Both the position numbers and the translations under genes were made by a program. DNA of 64,000 bases, from the NCBI GenBank assembly GCA_032622095.1, contig CP136061.1:12975287-13039286 (forward strand), read 5' to 3'. This document shows positions 54,224 to 64,000 of the stretch, piece by piece. Within the stretch, counting starts at the first letter, position 1; the number at the start of each line of letters is the position of its first letter. A model generated the notes under the pieces. The model saw only the letters and a program-made list of their open reading frames with translations, did not search any database and was not told the DNA's origin. The stretch is from Siphonodentalium dalli (lineage: Eukaryota; Mollusca; Scaphopoda; Gadilida; Siphonodentaliidae).

Positions 54224-54431
54224 ACAAAAAGAGAGAGATAACTGAAATCATCTCAGCGTGACAGAAATCCATATATCGAATCACCACGGAAATTAAACAC
54301 AATAGACGATTCCCAATAAGACCTTGTTTCTGCTGTTCTGCCTATTTAATAGATGATTCCCAATAATACCCTGTCTCTATATGCTATTAGTAACCTATTT
54401 GTGAGGTAACAAGCATGTGTTATACACAATA
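54224..54431. other. Unique spacer between two satellites
   Basis: A short 'gatgattcccaataa.accctgt' duplication near 54308 and 54352; otherwise nothing. Confidence 0.4.
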
Positions 54432-57400
54432 ATCATCCCTCTCACGATGCCCTCTTCTCATCCCTCTCACGATGCCCTCGTCTCATCCCTCTCATGATGC
54501 CCTCATCTCATCCCTCTCACGATGCCCTCATCTCATTCCTCTCACGATGTCCTCATCTCATCCCTCTCACGATGCCCTCATCTCATTCCTCTCATGATGC
54601 CCTCATCTCATTCCTCTCACGATGCCCTCATCTCATTCCTCTCACGATGTCCTCATCTCATCCCTCTCACGATGCCCTCATCTCATCCCTCTCACGATGC
54701 CCTCATCTCATCCCTCTCACGATGCCCTCATCTCATCCCTCTCACGATGCCCTCATCTCATTCCTCTCACGATGCCCTCATCTCATTCCTCTCACGATGC
54801 CCTCATCTCATCCCTCTCACGATGCCCTCATCTCATTCCTCTCACGATGCCCTCATCTCATCCCTCTCACGATGCCCCTCATCTCATTCCTCTCACGATG
54901 CTCTCATCTCATTCCTCTCACGATGCCCTCATCTCATTCCTCTCACGATGCCCTCATCTCATTCCTCTCACGATGTCCTCATCTCATTCCTCTCACGATG
55001 CCCTCATCTCAATCCCTCTCACGATGCCCTCATCTCATCCCTCTCACGATGCCCTCATCTCATTCCTCTCACGATGCCCTCATCTCATCCCTCTCACGAT
55101 GCCCTCATCTCATCCCTCTCACGATGCCCTCATCTCATCCCTCTCACGATGCCCTCATCTCATCCCTCTCACGATGCCCTCATCTCATTCCTCTCACGAT
55201 GCCCTCATCTCATCCCTCTCACGATGCCCTCATCTCATTCCTCTCACGATGTCCTCATCTCATTCCTCTCACGATGCCCTCATCTCATTCCTCTCATGAT
55301 GCCCTCATCTCATCCCTCTCACAATGCCCTCATCTCATTCCTCTCACGATGCCCTCATCTCATCCCTCTCACGCTGCCCTCATCTCATCCCTCTCACGAT
55401 GCCCTCATCTCATTCCTCTCACGATGCCCTCATCTCATTCCTCTCACGATGTCCTCATCTCATTCCTCTCACGATGCCCTCATCTCATTCCTCTCACGAT
55501 GTCCTCATCTCATTCCTCTCACAATGCCCTCATCTCATTCCTCTCATGATGCCCTCATCTCATTCCTCTCACGATGCCCTCATCTCATTCCTCTCACGAT
55601 GCCCTCATCTCATCCCTCTCACGATGCCCTCATCTCATCCCTCTCACGATGCCCTCATCTCATCCCTCTCACGATGCCCTCATCTCATTCCTCTCACGAT
55701 GCCCTCTTCTCATTCCTCTCACGATGCCCTCATCTCATTCCTCTCACGATGCCCTCATCTCATTCCTCTCACGATGTCCTCATCTCATTCCTCTCACGAT
55801 GCCCTCATCTCATTCCTCTCATGATGCCCTCATCTCATTCCTCTCACGATGCCCTCATCTCATCCCTCTCACGATGCCCTCATCTGATTCCTCTCACGGT
55901 GCCCTCATCTCATTCCTCTCACGATGCCCTCGTCTCATCCCTCTCACGATGCCCTCATCTCATTCCTCTCACGGTGCCCTCATCTCATTCCTCTCACGAT
56001 GTCCTCATCTCATTCCTCTCACGGTGCCCTCATCTCATTCCTCTCACGATGTCCTCATCTCATCCCTCTCACGATGCCCTCATCTCATTCCTCTCACGAT
56101 GCCCTCATCTCCTTCCTCTCACGATGCCCTCATCTCATTCCTCTCACGATACCCTCATCTCATTCCTCTCACGATGTCCTCATCTCATCCCTCTCACGAT
56201 GCCCTCATCTCCTTCCTCTCACGATGCCCTCATCTCCTTCCTCTCACGATGCCCTCGTCTCATTCCTCTCACGATGCCCTCATCTCATTCCTCTCACGGT
56301 GCCCTCATCTCATTCCTCTCACGATGTCCTCATCTCATCCCTTTCACGATGCCCTCATCTCATTCCTCTCACGATGCCCTCATCTCATTCCTCTCACGAT
56401 GCCCTCATCTCATTCCTCTCACGATGCCCTCATCTCATTCCTCTCACGATGCCCTCATCTCATCCCTCTCACGAAGCCCTCATCTCTTCCCTCTCACGAT
56501 GTCCTCATCTCATCCCTCTCACGATGCCCTCATCTCATTCCTCTCACGATGCCCTCATCTCATTCCTCTCACGATGCCCTCGTCTCATTCCTCTCACGAT
56601 GTCCTCATCTCATTCCTCTCACGATGCCCTCATCTCATTCCTCTCACGATGCCCTCATCTCATTCCTCTCACGATGCCCTCATCTCATTCCTCTCACGAT
56701 GCCCTCGTCTCATTCCTCTCACGATGTCCTCATCTCATTCCTCTCACGATGCCCTCATCTCATTCCTCTCACGATGCTCTCATCTCATTCCTCTCACGAT
56801 GCCCTCATTCCTCTCACGATGTCCTCATCTCATCCCTCTCACGATGTCCTCATCTCATTCCTCTCACGATGTCCTCATCTCATTCCTCTCACGATGTCCT
56901 CATCTCATTCCTCTCACGATGCTCTCATCTCATTCCTCTCACGATGCCCTCATCTCATTCCTCTCACGATGCCCTCATCTCATTCCTCTCACGATGCCCT
57001 CATCTCATTCCTCTCACGATGCCCTCATCTCATCCCTCTCACGATGTCCTCATCTCATCCCTCTCACGATGCCCTCATCTCATCCCTCTCACGATGACCT
57101 CATCTCATTCCTCTCACGATGCCCTCATCTCATTCCTCTCACGATGCTCTCATCTCATTCCTCTCACGATTACCTCATCTCATTCCTCTCACGATGCCCT
57201 CATCTCATCCCTCTCACGATGCCCTCATCTCATTCCTCTCACGATGCCCTCATCTCATTCCTCTCACGATGCCCTCATCTCATCCCTCTCACGATGCCCT
57301 CATCTCATTCCTCTCACGATGCCCTCATCTCATTCCTCTCATGATGCCCTCGTCTCATTCCTCTCACGATGTCCTCATCTCATTCCTCTCACGATGCCCT

Positions 57401-60400
57401 CATCTCATTCCTCTCACGATGCCCTCATCTCATTCCTCTCACGATGCTCTCATCTCATTCCTCTCACGATGCCCTCATTCCTCTCACGATGTCCTCATCT
57501 CATCCCTCTCACGATGTCCTCATCTCATTCCTCTCACGATGTCCTCATCTCATTCCTCTCACGATGTCCTCATCTCATTCCTCTCACGATGCTCTCATCT
57601 CATTCCTCTCACGATGCCCTCATCTCATTCCTCTCACGATGCCCTCATCTCATTCCTCTCACGATGCCCTCATCTCATTCCTCTCACGATGCCCTCATCT
57701 CATCCCTCTCACGATGTCCTCATCTCATCCCTCTCACGATGCCCTCATCTCATTCCTCTCACGATGCCCTCATCTCATCCCTCTCGCGATGCCCTCATCT
57801 CATTCCTCTCACGATGCCCTCGTCTCATTCCTCTCACGATGTCCTCATCTCATTCCTCTCACGATGCCCTCATCTCATTCCTCTCACGATGTCCTCATCT
57901 CATCCCTCTCACGATGTCCTCATCTCATTCCTCTCACGATGTCCTCATCTCATTCCTCTCACGATGTCCTCATCTCATTCCTCTCACGATGCTCTCATCT
58001 CATTCCTCTCACGATGCCCTCATCTCATTCCTCTCACGATGCCCTCATCTCATCCCTCTCACGATGCCCTCATCTCATTCCTCTCACGATGCCCTCATCT
58101 CATTCCTCTCACGATGCCCTCATCTCATCCCTCTCACGATGTCCTCATCTCATCCCTCTCACGATGCCCTCATCTCATCCCTCTCACGATGACCTCATCT
58201 CATTCCTCTCACGATGCCCTCATCTCATTCCTCTCACGATGCTCTCATCTCATTCCTCTCACGATGCCCTCATCTCATTCCTCTCACGATGCCCTCATCT
58301 CATCCCTCTCACGATGCCCTCATCTCATTCCTCTCACGATGCCCTCATCTCATTCCTCTCACGATGCCCTCATCTCATCCCTCTCACGATGCCCTCATCT
58401 CATTCCTCTCACGATGCCCTCATCTCATTCCTCTCACGATGCCCTCGTCTCCTTCCTCTCACGATGCCCTCATCTCATCCCTCTCACGGTGCCCTCATCT
58501 CATTCCTCTCACGATGCCCTCATCTCATTCCTCTCACGATGCCCTCATCTCATCCCTCTCACGATGCCCTCATCTCATTCCTCTCACGATGCCCTCATCT
58601 CATTCCTCTCACGATGCTCTCATCTCATTCCTCTCACGATGCCCTCATCTCATTCCTCTCACGATGCTCTCATCTCATTCCTCTCACGATGCCCTCATCT
58701 CATTCCTCTCACGATGCCCTCATCTCATCCCTCTCACGATGTCCTCATCTCATACCTCTCACGATGTCCTCATCTCATCCCTCTCACGATGTCCTCATCT
58801 CATTCCTCTCACGATGCCCTCATCTCATTCCTCTCACGATGCCCTCATCTCATTCCTCTCACGATGCCCTCGTCTCATTCCTCTCACGATGTCCTCATCT
58901 CATTCCTCTCACGATGCCCCTCATCTCATTCCTCTCACGATGCTCTCATCTCATTCCTCTCACGATGTCCTCATCTCATTCCTCTCACGATGTCCTCATC
59001 TCATTCCTCTCACGATGCCCTCATCTCATTCCTCTCACGATGCTCTCGTCTCATTCCTCTCACGATGTCCTCATCTCATTCCTCTCACGATGTCCTCATC
59101 TCATTCCTCTCACGATGCCCTCGTCTCATTCCTCTCACGATGTCCTCATCTCATTCCTCTCACGATGCCCTCATCTCATTCCTCTCACGATGCTCTCATC
59201 TCATTCCTCTCACGATGTCCTCATCTCATTCCTCTCACGATGTCCTCATCTCATTCCTCTCACGATGCCCTCATCTCATTCCTCTCACGATGCTCTCGTC
59301 TCATTCCTCTCACGATGTCCTCATCTCATTCCTCTCACGATGTCCTCATCTCATTCCTCTCACGATGTCCTCATCTCATTCCTCTCACGATGCTCTCATC
59401 TCATTCCTCTCACGATGCCCTCATCTCATTCCTCTCACGATGCCCTCATCTCATCCCTCTCACGATGCCCTCATCTCATTCCTCTCACGATGCCCTCATC
59501 TCATTCCTCTCACTATGCCCTCATCTCATCCCTCTCACGATGCCCTCATCTCATTCCTCTCACGATGCCCTCATCTCATTCCTCTCACGATGCCCTCGTC
59601 TCCTTCCTCTCACGATGCCCTCATCTCATCCCTCTCACGGTGCCCTCATCTCATTCCTCTCACGATGCCCTCATCTCATTCCTCTCACGATGCCCTCATC
59701 TCATCCCTCTCACGATGCCCTCATCTCATTCCTCTCACGATGCCCTCATCTCATTCCTCTCACGATGCTCTCATCTCATTCCTCTCACGATGCCCTCATC
59801 TCATTCCTCTCACGATGCTCTCATCTCATTCCTCTCACGATGCCCTCATCTCATTCCTCTCACGATGCCCTCATCTCATCCCTCTCACGATGTCCTCATC
59901 TCATACCTCTCACGATGTCCTCATCTCATCCCTCTCACGATGTCCTCATCTCATTCCTCTCACGATGCCCTCATCTCATTCCTCTCACGATGCCCTCATC
60001 TCATTCCTCTCACGATGCCCTCGTCTCATTCCTCTCACGATGTCCTCATCTCATTCCTCTCACGATGCCCTCATCTCATTCCTCTCACGATGCTCTCATC
60101 TCATTCCTCTCACGATGTCCTCATCTCATTCCTCTCACGATGTCCTCATCTCATTCCTCTCACGATGCCCTCATCTCATTCCTCTCACGATGCTCTCGTC
60201 TCATTCCTCTCACGATGTCCTCATCTCATTCCTCTCACGATGTCCTCATCTCATTCCTCTCACGATGCCCTCGTCTCATTCCTCTCACGATGTCCTCATC
60301 TCATTCCTCTCACGATGCCCTCATCTCATTCCTCTCACGATGCTCTCATCTCATTCCTCTCACGATGTCCTCATCTCATTCCTCTCACGATGTCCTCATC

Positions 60401-61480
60401 TCATTCCTCTCACGATGCCCTCATCTCATTCCTCTCACGATGCTCTCGTCTCATTCCTCTCACGATGCCCTCATCTCATCCCTCTCACGATGCCCTCATC
60501 TCATTCCTCTCACGATGCCCTCATCTCATTCCTCTCACGATGCCCTCCGTCTCCTTCCTCTCACGATGCCCCTCATCTCATCCCTCTCACGGTGCCCTCA
60601 TCTCATTCCTCTCACGATGCCCTCATCTCATTCCTCTCACGATGCCCTCATCTCATCCCTCTCACGATGCCCTCATCTCATTCCTCTCACGATGCCCTCA
60701 TCTCATTCCTCTCACGATGCTCTCATCTCATTCCTCTCACGATGCCCTCATCTCATTCCTCTCACGATGCTCTCATCTCATCCTCTCACGATGCCCTCAT
60801 CTCATTCCTCTCACGATGCCCTCATCTCATCCCTCTCACGATGTCCTCATCTCATCCCTCTCACGATGTCCTCATCTCATCCCTCTCACGATGTCCTCAT
60901 CTCATTCCCTCTCACGATGACCTCATCTCATCCCTCTCACGATGCCCTCATCTCATTCCTCTCACGATGCCCTCATCTCATCCCTCTCACGATGCCCTCA
61001 TCTCATTCCTCTCACGATGCCCTCATCTCATCCCTCTCACGATGTCCTCGTCTCATTCCTCTCACGATCCCCTCATCCCTCTCACGATGTCCTCATCTCA
61101 TCCCTCCCACGATGCCCTCATCTCATTTCCTCTCACGATGCCCTCATCTCATTCCTGTCACGATGCCCTCTGTCTCATTCCTCTCACGATGTCCTCATCT
61201 CATCCCTCTCACGATGCCCTCATCTCATTCCTCTCATGCTGCCCTCATCTCATCCCTCTCACGATGCCCTCATCTCATTCCCTCTCATGCTGCCCCTCAT
61301 CTCATCCCTCTCACGCTGCCCCTCATCTCATCCCTCTCACGATGTCCTCATCTCATCCCTCTCACGATGCCCTCATCTCATTCCTCTCACGATGACCTCA
61401 TCTCATCCCTCTCACGATGCCCTCGTCTCATTCCTCTCACAGTGCCCTCATCTCATCCCTCTCACGATGCCCTCGTCTCC
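54432..61480 (+). repeat. 25-bp satellite array (about 280 copies)
   Basis: The unit is CTCACGATGCCCTCATCTCA then TCCCT or TTCCT. Only two G per 25 bases on this strand. Because 25 is not a multiple of three and the unit lacks a stop in every frame, all three plus frames stay open for kilobases with a 25-residue period. A shortened 20-bp unit at 56801 and 57471, and marker variants at 58441, 59592 and 60541, reveal higher-order duplications. Confidence 0.97.
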
Positions 61481-61482
61481 TA

Positions 61483-61758
61483 CAAGGCTTGAAAGAGTGT
61501 GTCTGCCATTTGCAGAATGAGGTCCCCAGAGGGTGAATTCAGTGATGTTACCCAGCACAGTGGGCTAGCATCACTAAATGCACCCTCTGGGGACCTCATT
61601 CTGCTTAGGCCTCATATTTTGGAAAGTATCTGTAGTCTCAAATTAACACTGTGTTTAGTTACTTTTTCTCCCCTTCTGTTCACTAAAAGTCCATTTTTGG
61701 GTTCAAAATTTGGGGATCTAGAGAAACTAAACTATAAAAAAAAAAAAAAAAAAAACTA
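61483..61758 (+). mobile_element. Family B-long left portion
   Basis: CAAGGCTTGAAAGAGTGTG, one foldback, 'gcttaggcctcatattttgg' core and an A-rich end (61736-61756). It abuts the satellite end directly. Confidence 0.72.
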
Positions 61759-61829
61759 ATTGAAAGTGCCCATGATACTGTAGCTCAACTTTGCGAAGAA
61801 GTAAAATTTTTGTGATGAGCAATAAATGG

Positions 61830-62865
61830 AATGATGAGTTGAATTTTGAAATCCAAGGTGGTAACTGGCGGCATGTTTTTTTTGCTGAATGACCCCAAAA
61901 TGACTCGTTCCCATCTACATGTCAATGTTAACATCCATGACAAATTTCATGATGATCCAACAAAGGTATGACCTGTAGCCCATGCCAAAGATTTAGTCAT
62001 GCAAATGATGAATTGAATTTTGAAATCCAAGATGGCTGTCGGAGGCCATTTTTTTGGGCCGAATGACCCCAAAATGACTCGTTCCCATCTACATGTCTAT
62101 GTTATCATCCATGACCAATTCCTAATGATCCAACCAAGGTACAACCTCTAGCCCGTGCCAAAGGATTTAGTCATGCAAAGAGTAAAATCCAAGATTGCAG
62201 CTGGCGGTCATGTTTTATGGCCGAATGACCCCAAAATGACTCGATCCCATCTACAATGTCAATATTAACATCCACGACAAATTTCATGATGATCAGACAA
62301 ACACTCTGGCCTGTAACCCATGCCAATAGATTGAATTTTTAAATCCAAGATGGCTGCTGGTGGCCATGTTTTTTTCCAAATGGCCCCAAAATGACTCGTT
62401 CCCATCTACATGTCAATGTCAATAGCCATGACAAATGACATAACGATCCGAACAAAGGTACGACTTGTAGCCTGTGCCAAACGATTTAGTCATGCAAAGA
62501 GTAAAATCGAAGATGCCTGCCAGCGGACCCCAAAATGACTCATTCCCATCTACATGTCAATGTTAACATCTATAACAAATTTCATGATGATCCGACCAAA
62601 GGTACGACCTATAGCCCGCGCCAAAGGATTTAGTCAAATTCAAGATGGCTGCTGGCAGCCATGTTTTTTGGCCAAATGAGCCCAAAATGACTCGTTCCCA
62701 TCTACATGTCAATGTCAACAGCCATGACAAATTTCATAATGATCCGAGCAAATGTACAACCTGTAGCCCATGCTAAATGAAATTGTTGAAGGACACGCAC
62801 ACGCATGGATGACGGATACCAAGCCATGGCAATAGCTCAAACTTTACAAGTAAAGTTGATCTAAA
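61830..62865 (+). repeat. About 160-bp tandem repeat, second array
   Basis: CCCCAAAATGACTCGTTCCC recurs near 61891, 62068, 62229, 62388, 62529 and 62690 with AAATCCAAGATGGCTG between. The tail is GGACACGCACACGCATGGATG then 'aatagctcaaactttacaag'. Confidence 0.88.
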
Positions 62866-62869
62866 AACT

Positions 62870-63049
62870 TGTTAATTTTATAGTAAAGTTACTTTCCAGA
62901 GAAGATAAGGCCTAAACAGAATGAGGTCCCCTGAGGGTGAATTTGGTGATGCTAGCCCGCATGCTAGCCCGCTATGCGGGGTAGCATCACTAAATTCACC
63001 CTCTGGGGACCTCATTCTGCAAATGACAGACACACTATTTCAAGGCTTG
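62870..63049 (+). mobile_element. Family B-long right portion
   Basis: 'ttactttccagagaagata' core end, right foldback with a duplicated GATGCTAGCCCGC, to CACTATTTCAAGGCTTG. Confidence 0.75.
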
Positions 63050-63088
63050 GAGTCGTCAATACTGTATACTGGACTATCAGGTTATCAC

Positions 63089-63882
63089 CAGGGTTGCCAA
63101 TAGGTACCGGAACCGGAACCAGGCGGTAATCAGGAATTAAATCGGTACCGGTTCTGATGTCGATTACCGATGGTTCTCGGTACTGATTGTTGATTTCTAT
63201 TAATGTACCTCTTAACGAATATAAAGGCTTAATTAAGCAGCTCAACATAACGCCAAACACAACTGCTATGGGTTAACGTGATATCATCAGCACATTCAAA
63301 CATCAAAGGCACAGTATGCCGCACTATGAAAACTTGTCACGAAATTGACAGAATGCATGCATTTTGTGGGCGGCAGTATTTTCTCTCTAAATCTATTCCA
63401 AATTTTCGAACTAGCCAACTACAACTAGGCTTACTGGAAACGACTTTGGTTTCATTGGGTGACATCATTTATGAAATTACAACATGCGAGTAATATGGCC
63501 GATTGGTGAGTTCTCTAATTAATTATCACACAAATAATATGGTGTACTGTGTATCCATACAAGCCTACAATGTTAGCCGGCCCAGTAGTCAAACATACAT
63601 GTCTACATTCGTTCCACTCTATATTCCGTCTTTTATAAAATCCTCCCTTTGCGACTCGTCGAAAACCGCCGCAGACAACAACTTAATCATAAATGTCGTT
63701 GCGATTTTTATTTTCGTTGTTTGACTAAACCTCGAACTTAAAGAATAATTGACGAAATCAAAGTTATTTGCACTATAAAAGTCCACTCAATAAGTACCGA
63801 TACCGACCCGATTTGCGGTACTGAACATCAGTACAGAACCGGTACCGAAAGGTGTGGTAACGTCGGTACTTTGGCAACCCTG
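63089..63882. mobile_element. hAT-type element, 794 bp, perfect 8-bp TSD
   Basis: CAGGGTTGCCAATAGGTACC to GGTACTTTGGCAACCCTG, flanked by GTTATCAC (63081-63088, 63883-63890). Repeated GGTACCG/CGGTACC motifs fill both subterminal regions. It has no transposase; small frames inside show no domain. CAGGGTTGCCAA-like ends and the 8-bp TSD are typical of hAT. Confidence 0.9.
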
Positions 63883-63890
63883 GTTATCAC

Positions 63891-64000
63891 CATACCAAAG
63901 CACAACTGAATCATAAGATCATTGCCCAAGTTACAAGCTGAAATGTTCTTTCAGATACAAAATTCACAAATTTCCAAGTCAAACCATCGATGTATATTAT
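63891..64000. other. Unique DNA at the window edge
   Basis: Nothing recognised. Confidence 0.4.

Noticed and set aside
54494-61520. Very long plus-strand open frames (up to 1823 codons) encoding a Ser/His/Pro-rich repeat protein
   Set aside because: All three frames are open at once and encode the same peptide because the 25-bp satellite unit lacks stops; no frame-specific constraint, promoter or splice evidence is visible.
1970-63103. Many 60-110-codon frames reading MRSPEGEFGDASPLCG...SLNSPSGDLILQMTDTLFQG
   Set aside because: These are translations of family B MITE arms in various orientations, not a protein family.

Overview
The window looks like intronic and intergenic DNA from an animal nuclear genome. 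A marine invertebrate, probably a mollusc, is the best guess (inference). The support is AT-rich sequence, spliced exons separated by 14 and 21 kb, many small palindromic DNA transposons (MITEs) with clean target-site duplications (TSDs), and tandem repeats of the 'gggccataactc' and 'ccaagatggctgcc' kind with GAC-rich tails. There is no prokaryotic operon, rRNA, tRNA or CRISPR array that I can see. Almost every long open frame is a by-product of a repeat.

Gene content. One real gene can be read: a spliced minus-strand gene for a macro-domain (Macro_2-like, ADP-ribose-type fold) protein. Three exons are visible, in transcription order at 51234-51158, 30457-30403 and 16346-16166. Reading phases join exactly and the consensus splice sites fit. 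They give about 103 codons of continuous domain; the N- and C-terminal exons must lie outside the window or were not recognised. A weaker plus-strand coding remnant at about 22964-23164 resembles part of a GT10 fucosyltransferase. A decayed, unidentified coding region is mirrored in both arms of a giant palindrome at 42.7-47.6 kb.

Layout. 1-5.9 kb: unique DNA, a 144-bp tandem repeat and several copies of an 8-bp-TSD palindromic family (family B). 5.9-14.15 kb: a 9-bp-TSD terminal-inverted-repeat (TIR) element whose right terminus has expanded into about 7.8 kb of 40/50-bp satellite. 14.2-25.8 kb: a 34-bp array, nested MITEs, a hAT-type element, macro exon Z, and a 'gggccataactc' repeat array. 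25.8-27.0 kb: a 44-bp satellite containing TTAGGG. 27-39.5 kb: 160-bp repeats, MITEs, macro exon Y and a 20-bp array. 39.5-49.3 kb: diverged copies of a 355-bp repeat invaded by TTAA elements, one of them carrying the 4.86-kb palindrome. 49.3-52.7 kb: MITEs and macro exon X. 52.7-54.1 kb: a 57-bp satellite. 54.4-61.5 kb: a 25-bp satellite. 61.5-64 kb: MITEs, 160-bp repeats and a second hAT-type element.

Dispersed families. Family A has TIR CAGTAATGCCCTAA and TA TSDs (Tc1/mariner-type). Family B has TIR CAAGCCTTGAAATAG and 8-bp TSDs. Family C is a set of TTAA-flanked piggyBac-type elements with several different termini that share one palindromic 'TATATA' module. The satellite progenitor has 9-bp TSDs (Mutator-like by TSD length). 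The macro-domain gene is stretched across this landscape, and its introns are built largely from these elements.
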